A DNA stretch of 64,000 nucleotides, from NCBI GenBank assembly GCA_938006335.1, contig CALLMF010000031.1:62001-126000 (forward strand), read 5' to 3'. Shown piece after piece: positions 44,111 through 53,047 of this stretch. The notes below the pieces were generated by a model, which was not told the origin of the DNA, searched no databases, and was given only the letters and a program-made list of their open reading frames with translations. This stretch comes from an uncultured Granulosicoccaceae bacterium (GTDB lineage: Bacteria; Pseudomonadota; Gammaproteobacteria; Granulosicoccales; Granulosicoccaceae). Every line of letters starts with the position of its first letter. The stretch's first letter is position 1. The position numbers and the translations under genes are program-made.

Positions 44111-46570
44111 TCACGCGCGCAAGCGTTCGTTGCGGGGATCCCAGGCAGGCTCCGCAACCACATCAGCCTTGCGGTGAACGCCAAAGGCATCGACCACCAG
44201 GGACGTGCCCACCCCCGCGTGCTCGATATCGACGAGCCCGAGCGCGATGCTCCGCTCCAGTCGGTGGCCGTAGCCTCCTGAGGTAACCATGCCGACGATG
44301 GCACCATCGCGCAGGATGGGCGCACCGAACATCGCTTCGCAGGGATCACTGTCATCGAGGAGCATCTGCACGAACGCGGTCTCGACGCCGGCATCTCGTT
44401 GCGCGAGCAAGGCATCACGGCCGACGAACTCTCCCTTGTCGAGATCCACAAACCGCGACAGTCCGCCATCCAGCGGTGTGACGTCGAGGTCGAAGTCGGT
44501 CTTCCAGGCGCGGTAGGCCTTCTCCAACCTGAGCGAACCCACCGCATACTGCCCGATATCCGCAAGCTCGAAGTCCTTGCCGGCTTCTACCAGCGCGTCG
44601 TATAGCGCACCTGATTGTTCAACGCCCACATGCAGCTCCCAGCCGAGCTCACCCACATAGTTCACCCGCAGGGCCAGAACTGCAATACCGGCCACCGTGA
44701 TCTGCTGTGCCGTCAGCCATGGGAAGGCCGCGTTGCTGACATCGGCGTCGGTAAGGCTTGCAAGCAGGTCGCGTGACTTGGGCCCGGCGATCACCAGCGT
44801 GGTCGATGCTTCGGTGACGTCCTCGATGGTCACTCCAGTAGCCGGCAAGTGCGCATCCAGCCAGTCTCGATCATGCCGCCTGGCCGCGGCCGCGCCCATG
44901 AGCAGGATGTCGTTCTCGCCGAGGCGTGTCACGCTGGTCTCGGTAACGATGCCACCGTGAGGTGCGCAGAAATAGGCAAGTCCGACCCGTCCAAGCGACG
45001 GCAGCTTGCTGGCGCTAAGGCCGTCGAGCCATGTTGCGGCATCATCCCCGGTAACCCGCCAGCGGGCAAAGCCGGAAATCTCGGTCAGACCGACGTGATC
45101 GCGAACGCTGCGGCACTCATGCGCCACTTGCTCGAACCACGGCGCGCGTCCGTAGGTGGCCTCCCCAGCGGTGTCGTCGCCCGCGTTGAAATGCGCGGCA
45201 CGTTCCCAGCCACCGCGCGCCCCCATCACTGCACCGCGTGCTTTCAGACGTTCTGTCACCGGTGTGACCAGACGCGGACGTCCGGCAGGCTTTTCTTCCT
45301 CGGCGTAGGCTATGGCGTACTCCTCGGCATAGGTCTCGGTGGCACGCTCCACCACGTAGGCCTGATCGGCGTAGGCGTCGTAGCGACGCGGGTCGAGCGA
45401 CCAGGTATCAAACGAGGGCTTGCCGTCAAGGATCCACTCGGCAATGACCCGACCCGAACCACCCGCCTGGCAGATACCAAAGGTGAATGCACAGGCATGA
45501 TAAAAATTCTGCTTGCCGACGGCCGGGCCAACGTAAGGGAAGCCATCCGGCGCATAGGGTATCGGACCGTTGATCACGCGCTGCACACCGACGGTGCCAA
45601 GCAGCGGCATGCGGTTACAAGCTTCCTCGATGTACCACTCCAGACGTTCGAGATCGTCAGGCCAGAGTTGGTAGGCGAAGTCTTCAGGCAACTTGCCATC
45701 CGTCCAGCGCGGTGTCGCGCCCTTCTCGTAGGGACCGAGAATCAGGCCATGCTTTTCCTGCCGGAGGTAGTACGAGGCATCCGGGTCTCGCAGCAGCGGT
45801 ATCTTGGCATCCAGGGCTTCGAGTTCGGGCACCGGTTCAGTAACCAGGTACTGATGCTCCAGCGACACCATCGGCAGGAACTCACCCACCATGGCAGCGA
45901 CCTCCGCCCCGCGATATCCGGCCGCGTTCACGACGATATCGGCTTCGATGATGCCGCGGTCAGTCGTTACCTTCCACCCCTCGCCAGACGGCTCGACGGC
46001 CGTGACCGGACAGAAGCGCACCACGCGCGCACCGCGCTTGCGTGCCGCACTCGCCATCGCCTGCGTCAGCTGGCTGGGGTCGACATCACCGTCGTTCGGA
46101 TCCCACAGTACGCCAACGATGTCATCGGTGTTCAGATGCGGGTAGAAGCGATCACGTGCCTCTTCCGGCGTGATCAACTCATAGCCATAGTCGAGTGCAT
46201 TGGCCATTGCGGTCACGCGTTTGAATTCGAGCCAGCGCTCCTCGGTCCGCGCCAGACGAATCGAACCGGTCTTGTTGTAGGCAAACGGATATGCATCGTC
46301 TGCGGACAACGTCGTGTAAAGCTCTGTGGAGTAATGCTGCACCCGCAGCATGGCCCGGTCGCCGGTGTACGTCGGAATGTTGCCTGCTGCGTGCCACGTG
46401 GATCCCGAGGTCAGCTCGTTGAGATCAAGCAACACGACGTCCGTCTCACCGCGCTCCGTGAGGTGGTAGAGCACGCTCGCACCTACGGCACCACCACCAA
46501 TGACAACGACCCGAGCTCGGTTGGGAAGCGTGGCACCTGACCCGCCCGCGGTTGAATTGTCTTCGCTCAC
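44111..46570 (-). CDS. FAD/GcvT dimethylglycine or sarcosine dehydrogenase-type enzyme
   Basis: A 819-residue two-domain oxidase/dehydrogenase. The N-terminal FAD domain has VVVIGGGAVGASVLYHLTER and ELTSGSTWHAAGNIPTYTGD, where the histidine matches the residue that carries covalent FAD in dimethylglycine dehydrogenase. The C-terminal half is a GcvT-like tetrahydrofolate domain (GFARWRVTGDDAATWLDGL, YVGELGWELHV and, near the end, MVTSGGYGHRLERSIALG). It would demethylate dimethylglycine or sarcosine and pass the methyl carbon to folate. I choose the GTG at 46570 because GGAG lies 5 bases upstream; the open frame extends to 46660. No other glycine-betaine pathway gene is in the window. Confidence 0.9.
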   Translation of the reverse strand: MSEDNSTAGGSGATLPNRARVVVIGGGAVGASVLYHLTERGETDVVLLDLNELTSGSTWHAAGNIPTYTGDRAMLRVQHYSTELYTTLSADDAYPFAYNKTGSIRLARTEERWLEFKRVTAMANALDYGYELITPEEARDRFYPHLNTDDIVGVLWDPNDGDVDPSQLTQAMASAARKRGARVVRFCPVTAVEPSGEGWKVTTDRGIIEADIVVNAAGYRGAEVAAMVGEFLPMVSLEHQYLVTEPVPELEALDAKIPLLRDPDASYYLRQEKHGLILGPYEKGATPRWTDGKLPEDFAYQLWPDDLERLEWYIEEACNRMPLLGTVGVQRVINGPIPYAPDGFPYVGPAVGKQNFYHACAFTFGICQAGGSGRVIAEWILDGKPSFDTWSLDPRRYDAYADQAYVVERATETYAEEYAIAYAEEEKPAGRPRLVTPVTERLKARGAVMGARGGWERAAHFNAGDDTAGEATYGRAPWFEQVAHECRSVRDHVGLTEISGFARWRVTGDDAATWLDGLSASKLPSLGRVGLAYFCAPHGGIVTETSVTRLGENDILLMGAAAARRHDRDWLDAHLPATGVTIEDVTEASTTLVIAGPKSRDLLASLTDADVSNAAFPWLTAQQITVAGIAVLALRVNYVGELGWELHVGVEQSGALYDALVEAGKDFELADIGQYAVGSLRLEKAYRAWKTDFDLDVTPLDGGLSRFVDLDKGEFVGRDALLAQRDAGVETAFVQMLLDDSDPCEAMFGAPILRDGAIVGMVTSGGYGHRLERSIALGLVDIEHAGVGTSLVVDAFGVHRKADVVAEPAWDPRNERLRA

Positions 46571-46756
46571 ATCGACTCCGGAAATTTGCGTTGACACGGT
46601 CAGACGTTTGTCTGCCGCCTCCCCGATAGTATCGCCTCCGACACCGTTGGACCCCCGCATGAATGGTCCAGCGGGCGCCTAAATGTTGCGCCTCTGCGCC
46701 CGTTGCGGGCACGGCTGGGCTGTGCCGCCACACGGCTGGCGGATTAGACTGTCGGC

Positions 46757-47446
46757 ATGAATCAACACACCGTCGATGCCGTCGCCAGAGTCATCTCCAA
46801 CCGGCGCACTACCAAACGTTTGTGTGACCCGGGCGCACGCCACGAACACACCCTCCCACTGAACCCCGACGAGCGAGCCGTGCTCAAGCGCATGCTGGAG
46901 GTTGCAGGCCAGGCGCCCTTCCACAAACCGGCCGACGCTGACACCCACCGGCAGGAGTCACTGGCATCCCCCGTTCCCTGGCGTTTTCATGTACTCGAGC
47001 CCGAAGCGTGTGTCGCACTGCTGGACTGGCTGGAGCAGCAAGCCGCCACCGACACGCCTCCCTGGGTACGCGCCTGGGCATCGAAGGTCCCGGCACTGCT
47101 TGCCGCGGCAGGTGTATTGGTGATGGCAACCTGGCTCCCGAATCCTTCCGACAATCCGGATCCCGAGTTCTCTCACGCCAACATCGAACATGTGGCAGCA
47201 GCAGGCGCTGCGGTCCAGAACCTCATGCTGATGGCCGAAGCCAGCGATTGGGACAGCTACTGGTCAAGCGGCGGTGTGTTGAGAGAGCCAGACACCTTCG
47301 AACGGCTCGGTATCAGCACTCGCGAGCAGCTGCTGGGTGCGATCCTGCTGACCCCACGGACGCGGCCCGCAGACAAAATCATGCCGGGTGGACTGTTCGA
47401 CAAACGCGGGACGATGAGCGACTGGACGCGTCGTGTCGCTTTATAG
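46757..47446 (+). CDS. Nitroreductase family protein
   Basis: A 229-residue FMN-binding-fold protein. The N-terminal NRRTTKRLCDPG is the RRSxR-like phosphate-binding start of nitroreductases, and LLGAILLTPRTRPADKIMPGG near the C-terminus and MLEVAGQAPFHKPAD fit the same family. The substrate cannot be told. The start ATG lies 186 bases from the divergent FAD/GcvT gene; that gap contains an 8-bp GC-rich hairpin (46710-46728) but no gene. Confidence 0.85.
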   Translation: MNQHTVDAVARVISNRRTTKRLCDPGARHEHTLPLNPDERAVLKRMLEVAGQAPFHKPADADTHRQESLASPVPWRFHVLEPEACVALLDWLEQQAATDTPPWVRAWASKVPALLAAAGVLVMATWLPNPSDNPDPEFSHANIEHVAAAGAAVQNLMLMAEASDWDSYWSSGGVLREPDTFERLGISTREQLLGAILLTPRTRPADKIMPGGLFDKRGTMSDWTRRVAL

Positions 47447-47472
47447 TCACTCCGAGGATGGGGTGTCTGTCA

Positions 47473-48516
47473 CTATATCGGCATCGCGTGATCACGACGG
47501 ATCGCCGCGATAGCGTCGAGCACCGAGTCACTCAAGGTCACGTCAGCGGCTGACAGGTTGATGGCAAGTTGTTGCGGATGAGTGGCCCCGATGATGACCG
47601 ATGTCATGAAGGGGCGCGACAGACAGAACGCCAGTGCCAGCAACGCAGGCTCCATGCCGTGCTCTCTTGCGAGCGCGTTGTAGCGTCGCGTGGCTTCACG
47701 CGAGTAATCCGTCCAGCGCCCGTTGAGTGAATCGTTGAGGGTGCGTCGCGATCCTGCCGGAAGCTCGCCGTCGTCGTACTTGCCAGAGAGCGCACCTGCA
47801 GCCAGGGGCGTAAACGCCAGCAGGCCAACGTTCTCATGGTGAGAGACCTCGGCAAGGTCCGTATCAAAATGCCGGACCAGCAGGTTGTACTCGTTCTGGA
47901 TGCTGACGACACGCGGCAAGCCGTGCTGCTCAGCAAGATGGGTAAAGCGCTGCGTGCCCCACGCCGTTTCATTGGAGAGACCAAGCGTGCGTATCTTGCC
48001 CGCTTTTACTGCCGCGTCAGCCGCCTCGAGTACGTCGACGATGTGCGCATCGACATCAGCGGTGCGCTGCGCTGATGGGTCGTAGTGCCAATGTTGACGA
48101 AAGTGGTAGCTACCGCGGTTGGGCCAGTGCAATTGATAGAGATCAATACAGTCGGTACCGAGGCGTTCGAGGCTTGCGTGCAACGATGCCTCGAACTTGG
48201 CCGCGGTGATATCGCCTCCGCCATCAAGATCATCGCGACCGTTGCCCAGCACCTTGCTGGCAAGCACAACATCGTGACGGCGCCCGCTCTGTTTGAGCCA
48301 CCGTCCAATGATTCGCTCGGTATCGCCGAAGGTATCGGCCAACAAGGGCGTCGTCGGATACATCTCTGCGGTGTCAATGAAATTGACACCGGCATCGAGC
48401 GCCTGCTCGATCTGTAGTGCGGCTTGATCGAAGGTGTTCTGACTGCCCCAGGTCATGCTGCCGAGGCAGAGCCGGCTTACCTCGATGTCACTGATTCCGA
48501 GTCGGGTGTACTGCAT
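47473..48516 (-). CDS. Aldo/keto reductase (Tas-like)
   Basis: A 347-residue NADP-dependent reductase of the Tas/YghZ branch. MQYTRLGISDIEVSRLCLGS and GSMTWGSQNTFDQA start the barrel. The catalytic tetrad is visible: aspartate and tyrosine in NFIDTAEMYPTTPL, lysine in VVLASKVLGNG and histidine in DLYQLHWPNRG. SVIIGATHPQQLAINL near the end is the cofactor-binding part. It follows the aminotransferase gene by 21 bases on the same strand. The substrate is unknown. Confidence 0.92.
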   Translation of the reverse strand: MQYTRLGISDIEVSRLCLGSMTWGSQNTFDQAALQIEQALDAGVNFIDTAEMYPTTPLLADTFGDTERIIGRWLKQSGRRHDVVLASKVLGNGRDDLDGGGDITAAKFEASLHASLERLGTDCIDLYQLHWPNRGSYHFRQHWHYDPSAQRTADVDAHIVDVLEAADAAVKAGKIRTLGLSNETAWGTQRFTHLAEQHGLPRVVSIQNEYNLLVRHFDTDLAEVSHHENVGLLAFTPLAAGALSGKYDDGELPAGSRRTLNDSLNGRWTDYSREATRRYNALAREHGMEPALLALAFCLSRPFMTSVIIGATHPQQLAINLSAADVTLSDSVLDAIAAIRRDHAMPI

Positions 48517-48537
48517 GCAAGTGCTACTCCCTGGAGA

Positions 48538-49434
48538 TCAAGCCGACGCTGCAGACTCGATTGCAGACGAAGCGCTGTGCGCCCAATCGAAGTAGAGCTC
48601 ACGCGCCCGCAACGAAAGCGGACCGACGGGATAGCGCGTGTCTTCGTACGCAGTGACCGCCGTGATCTTTGCCATGTTACCGGTCAGGAACACCTCATCG
48701 GCCGCATGAAAGTCTGCGGGGGTCAACACCGCCTCGGTCACCGTCACACCATCAGCTTTCATCAAGGCGATGGTTCGCTGGCGCGTAATACCGTTCAGAA
48801 AACAACCGTTGGGCACCGGCGTCAGCAACTCACCGTCACGCACCATGAACACATTACTGGTCGCGGACTCGGCCACGTTACCCAGACCGTCCGTCACCAA
48901 CGCGTTGCTGAATCCGCGCGACACCGCTTCTCGCACCATCCGAGCGTTGTTCGGGTACAAGCACGCCGCTTTTGCATCGACGGTGGCAACGTCCAGCGTG
49001 GGTCGATGAAAACGGGTGTCGGACAAGGTAGCGGTAGCGTCGGACTCGGGCATCGGAATCGCTTCCAGACACAGGCAGAAAACGGTGCTTTCGGGGTCTG
49101 CAGCAATCACCCCAATACCAAATTCACGTGGCCAGTACATCGGACGGATATACACGGCCTCGTCGACGGGAAAGCGCTCCAGGCCCTCCATGACCAGCGC
49201 CACGATGGCCTCGGTGGTGAACGTGGGAGCGAGCCCGAGCGCGCGGGCCGAGGTGTTGACTCGATGACAGTGGGCCACAAGATCAGGCGCCACCCCACCG
49301 AAGCGGCGTGCGCCATCAAATACCAGGGTGCCAAGCCAGGTGCCGTGGTCTGCAGCACCCATCACGCGGATGTTCCCGGCATGCCACTCGCCATCAAACC
49401 AGGTAGCGATACGTCGGTCAGCATTCAGGGCCAT
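48538..49434 (-). CDS. Branched-chain aminotransferase-like class IV aminotransferase
   Basis: A 298-residue PLP enzyme of the class IV fold, closest to branched-chain amino acid aminotransferases. Motifs: ATWFDGEWHAGNIRVM with the fold-type start, YIRPMYWPREFGIG, the PLP lysine in TVDAKAACLYPNNARM, and LGNVAESATSNVFMVRDG followed by CFLNGITRQRTIALM. It probably transaminates branched-chain 2-keto acids with glutamate, but D-amino-acid or other activities are possible because the lysine region differs from E. coli IlvE. Confidence 0.88.
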   Translation of the reverse strand: MALNADRRIATWFDGEWHAGNIRVMGAADHGTWLGTLVFDGARRFGGVAPDLVAHCHRVNTSARALGLAPTFTTEAIVALVMEGLERFPVDEAVYIRPMYWPREFGIGVIAADPESTVFCLCLEAIPMPESDATATLSDTRFHRPTLDVATVDAKAACLYPNNARMVREAVSRGFSNALVTDGLGNVAESATSNVFMVRDGELLTPVPNGCFLNGITRQRTIALMKADGVTVTEAVLTPADFHAADEVFLTGNMAKITAVTAYEDTRYPVGPLSLRARELYFDWAHSASSAIESAASA

Positions 49435-49483
49435 GGGCCAGAGGTCTCAGTCAATGCCGGACCGGCTGCCCGACACCCCGATG

Positions 49484-49963
49484 CTACCGTAGCTTGACGC
49501 GATCCCCGGCAGCGATGTCGTGTTTTTCGAACCAACCCTGGTTGACTTCCAGCGCGTACTTCACCGTCGAACGTGAAGGAAAGAACTGGTTGGGACCCAC
49601 ATCCATGTCGAGAATTTCGTCTATCACGAGATCTTCGGTGATGTAGGCGATGGACAATGGCAACACGGTGTTACGCATCGTGAACGTCAGCATGCGCGGA
49701 CGCTGGTACACGAACAACATGCCTTCGTCATCACCGAGCTCGGTTCGATAACTCAAGCCGTTGTATCGCTGGTTCGCCGTACTGGCGACCTCGACCTTGA
49801 GTGTGTGCGAACCGACACCGAGATCAATGATGGGCAGACGGGGCTGCCCCCCATCGGCCATGCTCGCGGATACGTAAAACAGCAGGGAAAGACCCACGAT
49901 CAGTCCAGGCACATGTCGCAACAACACGCTCTGCTGAATGGTCATCATCCGATCAATGTGCAT
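49484..49963 (-). CDS. DUF192 family exported protein
   Basis: A 159-residue protein. I use the ATG at 49963 because GGAG lies 7 bases before it; this gene then overlaps the end of aroE by 11 bases. A hydrophobic leader (GLIVGLSLLFYVSASMADG) predicts export. The body is DUF192: VEVASTANQRYNGLSYRTEL, GMLFVYQRPRMLTFTMRNTV and DEILDMDVGPNQFF. The family is a small beta-barrel of unknown biochemical role. Position between aroE and an aminotransferase gives no functional clue. Confidence 0.88.
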   Translation of the reverse strand: MHIDRMMTIQQSVLLRHVPGLIVGLSLLFYVSASMADGGQPRLPIIDLGVGSHTLKVEVASTANQRYNGLSYRTELGDDEGMLFVYQRPRMLTFTMRNTVLPLSIAYITEDLVIDEILDMDVGPNQFFPSRSTVKYALEVNQGWFEKHDIAAGDRVKLR

Positions 49964-50795
49964 TGAGCAACTCCAACAGGCGTGGCCAGGCCATGCGTGT
50001 CTTGGGGCGTACACCCTCCCACACCAGAAACGCCTCGGCCGCCTGTTCTACCAGCATGCCAAATCCGTCGGAGACGGTTGCTCCCTGGTCGTGTGCCCAG
50101 CGCATGAACACGGTGGCCTCACGGCTGTACATCATGTCGTAGGCCAGGGCCTGGGGGGTCATCAATCCATCGGGCAATGTCGGAAGGCTACCGGCAAGGC
50201 TCAGGCTGGTCGCATTGATCACCAGGTCGAACGGCGCCTGCTCTGACAGCGCTTCGTAGGACGAGGCACTCATCGGCACGCCCGCGGCAGGGTCATCGGC
50301 AAAGTACTGCAGGATCGCGTCGGCACGCGACACGGTTCTATTGGCGATATGCAAGGCCGATGGCCGCGCATCCAGCAGCGGCCCGACAACGCCTCGCGCT
50401 GCGCCTCCGGCACCCAGAATCAGTACTCGGCGCCCGCGCACCGGAAAACGGATGTTCCGTTCGATGTCGTGCATCATGCCCGCACCATCGGTACTGTGCC
50501 CGACCAATTCGCCGTCTCGACGCATGTGGATGGTGTTGACCGAGCCCGCCCGATCGGCGCTACGCGCCAGGTGCGAACACACCTGTACGGCCTGCTCCTT
50601 GAACGGAGCTGTCACATTGCAACCCTTGCCCCCCCTGTCATGCCATTGCTTCACGATGCCTTCAAAGCTGGCGTCGGTGCCCTCGGTGCGCGTGTAGGTG
50701 ATCCTGCGCTGGGTCAGCTCCCCAAACAGCGAATGAATCATCGGCGACAGGCTGTGCGCGATGGGCTGACCAATCACGGTGTAGGCGTTGATCAT
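49953..50795 (-). CDS. aroE: Shikimate dehydrogenase
   Basis: AroE reduces 3-dehydroshikimate with NADPH in aromatic amino acid synthesis. The 280-residue protein carries YTVIGQPIAHSLSPMIHSLF at the substrate site, GCNVTAPFKEQA with the catalytic lysine, LILGAGGAARGVVGPLL for NADP, and INATSLSLAG. The ATG overlaps the stop of the upstream OmpA-like gene by ATGA. Confidence 0.96.
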   Translation of the reverse strand: MINAYTVIGQPIAHSLSPMIHSLFGELTQRRITYTRTEGTDASFEGIVKQWHDRGGKGCNVTAPFKEQAVQVCSHLARSADRAGSVNTIHMRRDGELVGHSTDGAGMMHDIERNIRFPVRGRRVLILGAGGAARGVVGPLLDARPSALHIANRTVSRADAILQYFADDPAAGVPMSASSYEALSEQAPFDLVINATSLSLAGSLPTLPDGLMTPQALAYDMMYSREATVFMRWAHDQGATVSDGFGMLVEQAAEAFLVWEGVRPKTRMAWPRLLELLNAH

Positions 50796-51814
50796 CGTCG
50801 GCCACCGTACACAATCAAGTCCTTGGGCACCGAACGTTGCAACAGGTAGTACTTGACTTCGTCCTCGCGTCGCGCGCTCAAGAATTCATTGCTATCGATG
50901 CTTCCTTGTGGATTCCTGTCTATCACCAACTCACCCTCTCCACACGCACGCCACACGCGAATCAGCTGATCGATCTGGTTCAGACTTTCGCCGCGGATGG
51001 CGGGCGAAGAATGACGAAAGAATACGCCCACCCGAGGCGGCGCATCTATCGCAGCCGCACAACCGGCTCGCGCTTGCGTGGACAATCGAACATCAACGGC
51101 GCGCGTCAGCGGCTTACCTGACACCAGCTCCTCGTTCAGGTGCTGCAGGATATCGAGCTCTGCGGCCCGGTTCCGCGTTGGTACCGTGATCGATGGTCTG
51201 ACTGGCGCTTCTCGCTCTTCATCGCTTGCGTCATCAGCCCCATTACCGCCGGTAGCCGATCGATCATCACGTGTATCGGCGCTACGGCTCTCGGCGTCGA
51301 CTGGACGCTGACCATCAACTTGTCGAGATGAGGTTGCACCCTCTGCGTTCGTCTCGTCTTCCGCCGCCTCCTCTGCCGCTGCGACCGCACGTATGTCACT
51401 ATCACTGTCGGCACGTGAAGGCTCTACACCCTCGTCTTGCTGCTCGGCCACCGCAGTGTCCTCGTCGGCAAGTGCGACATCCGGACTCGACACGGTCATG
51501 GCGGCAGGACCGTCCGCATGATCAGGCGCTTCGGGCGCCTTGGGCGCGGCGGACGCGCGCAGCAGTTGTGCCTGTTGCTCTCGCACGCGTTCGGCGGTCT
51601 CGTCCCGCTCCCGGCGCTCGGTCCGCGATAGTTCGCGAACTTGCTGAACGGGTTCTGGAGCCTCCGCAACTTTCTCGCGCTCGACGTAGGCAACACCCCG
51701 TACGTCGAGAGCCTGCGCAAAATTGTGGGTGGAGTTCATGAACTGATTCACGCTGAACCAGAGCACGAGACTCAGGCCCACCGCAATCAATACCACCTTG
51801 TGGGGTTCTTTCAT
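50792..51814 (-). CDS. Membrane-anchored protein with acidic linker and OmpA-like C-terminus
   Basis: A 340-residue protein that I do not assign to a named family. A single membrane segment (about 7-24, VVLIAVGLSLVLWFSV) is followed by a charged helical stretch (ELSRTERRERDETAERVREQQ, 60-85), a long acidic low-complexity region (about 95-215) and a C-terminal domain (about 255-340) with the order of an OmpA peptidoglycan-binding domain: VGVFFRHSSPAIRGESLNQI, GEGELVIDRN, LSARREDEVKYYLLQRSVP. This would tie the inner membrane to the cell wall. It is translationally coupled to aroE and divergent from hemB. Confidence 0.75.
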   Translation of the reverse strand: MKEPHKVVLIAVGLSLVLWFSVNQFMNSTHNFAQALDVRGVAYVEREKVAEAPEPVQQVRELSRTERRERDETAERVREQQAQLLRASAAPKAPEAPDHADGPAAMTVSSPDVALADEDTAVAEQQDEGVEPSRADSDSDIRAVAAAEEAAEDETNAEGATSSRQVDGQRPVDAESRSADTRDDRSATGGNGADDASDEEREAPVRPSITVPTRNRAAELDILQHLNEELVSGKPLTRAVDVRLSTQARAGCAAAIDAPPRVGVFFRHSSPAIRGESLNQIDQLIRVWRACGEGELVIDRNPQGSIDSNEFLSARREDEVKYYLLQRSVPKDLIVYGGRR

Positions 51815-51906
51815 GGATATGCGAGCGACCGAGGTGCAGTCTAACGAGCGGAGCGCGAGTCTAGCGAATCGCGATGTGGCATTGTCGTGCTTCTATCGTA
51901 TTGCTG

Positions 51907-52938
51907 ATGACCAGGACTACAAACGTGAACCCCATCCCCGGACTGCGTGCACCCTATCCCGGAAGTCGGCCTCGACGCCAGCGAAGCCAGGACTTCGCGC
52001 GTCGATTGGTCGCCGAGAACACCGTCACAGTCGACGCTCTGATTCAACCCTACTTCGTGATCGAGGGCGAGGGCACGCAGGCTGTCGATGCGATGCCCGG
52101 TGTGTCGAGGCTGGCGATCAACCATCTGGTGGAGCAGGCGGCACACGCGCACGAGCAAGGCGTGCAGATGATCGTGCTGTTCCCGGTGACAGACGATGCG
52201 GAAAAGAGCGACGACTGCGCTAGCGCGTGGGACCCCGAGGGCCTCGCGGCACGCGCCATCCGAGCCGTGAAGGCGGCAGTACCCACGCTCGGGGTCATGA
52301 CCGACGTCGCTCTGGATCCGTACTCGCCACACGGGCACGATGGCCTGATGGACGAATCCGGCTACATCATCAATGACGAAACCGTCGACGCACTGGTACG
52401 CCAGGCGCTGTGCCAGGCTGACGCCGGTGCCGATGTGCTCGGCCCTTCGGACATGATGGACGGGCGCGTCGGGGCTATTCGCGAAGCGCTGGAGGCGGCT
52501 GATCACCGGAATGTGATGATCATGTCGTACGCGGCAAAATACGCCTCAAGCTTCTACGGGCCCTTCAAGGAGGCCGTCGGCGCAGCCAAGGCCTTCGGCA
52601 AAAGCGACAAGAAGTCGTACCAGATGGACCCCGCCAACGGCGACGAAGCGCTCCACGAGGTCGCAGCGGACCTGCAGGAAGGCGCCGACATGGTCATGGT
52701 CAAGCCAGGGCTTCCCTATCTGGACATCGTGCGCCGGGTCAAGGAGACGTTTGCCGTACCGACCTTCGCCTATCACGTCAGTGGCGAGTACGCGATGTTG
52801 AAAGCCGCCTCATCCAACGGCTGGATCGACGAAAGATCCTGCGTCATGGAGACACTGATGTCGTTTCGCCGTGCCGGCTGCGACGGGGTACTCACCTACT
52901 ACGCAACGGATGTGGCGCGCTGGCTTCGCGAAGGATAG
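51907..52938 (+). CDS. hemB: Delta-aminolevulinic acid dehydratase (porphobilinogen synthase)
   Basis: HemB condenses two 5-aminolevulinate molecules to porphobilinogen. The 343-residue protein has the Schiff-base lysines in YAAKYASSFYGPFKEAVG and MVMVKPGLPYLDIV. The metal-site segment reads DVALDPYSPHGHDG, with aspartates in place of the zinc cysteines of E. coli HemB, so it belongs to the Mg-dependent class. I use the ATG at 51907; the ribosome binding site is weak, and a GTG about 18 bases later is possible. It is divergent from the OmpA-like gene. Confidence 0.95.
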   Translation: MTRTTNVNPIPGLRAPYPGSRPRRQRSQDFARRLVAENTVTVDALIQPYFVIEGEGTQAVDAMPGVSRLAINHLVEQAAHAHEQGVQMIVLFPVTDDAEKSDDCASAWDPEGLAARAIRAVKAAVPTLGVMTDVALDPYSPHGHDGLMDESGYIINDETVDALVRQALCQADAGADVLGPSDMMDGRVGAIREALEAADHRNVMIMSYAAKYASSFYGPFKEAVGAAKAFGKSDKKSYQMDPANGDEALHEVAADLQEGADMVMVKPGLPYLDIVRRVKETFAVPTFAYHVSGEYAMLKAASSNGWIDERSCVMETLMSFRRAGCDGVLTYYATDVARWLREG

Positions 52939-53047
52939 GAAGAGCGTGCCGGCCTGCCCATCACGGCATTGTTGCGCTTCAGCGTCGAAAAACCGACTCC
53001 GGCGAACTATGCTACTGAGCGCCGTCTGTCCGAAACCTTGACTCATC

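Noticed and set aside
44849-46540. A 563-codon open frame on the plus strand
   Set aside because: It is antisense to the FAD/GcvT gene, has no known motif and results from GC-rich codon structure of the true gene.
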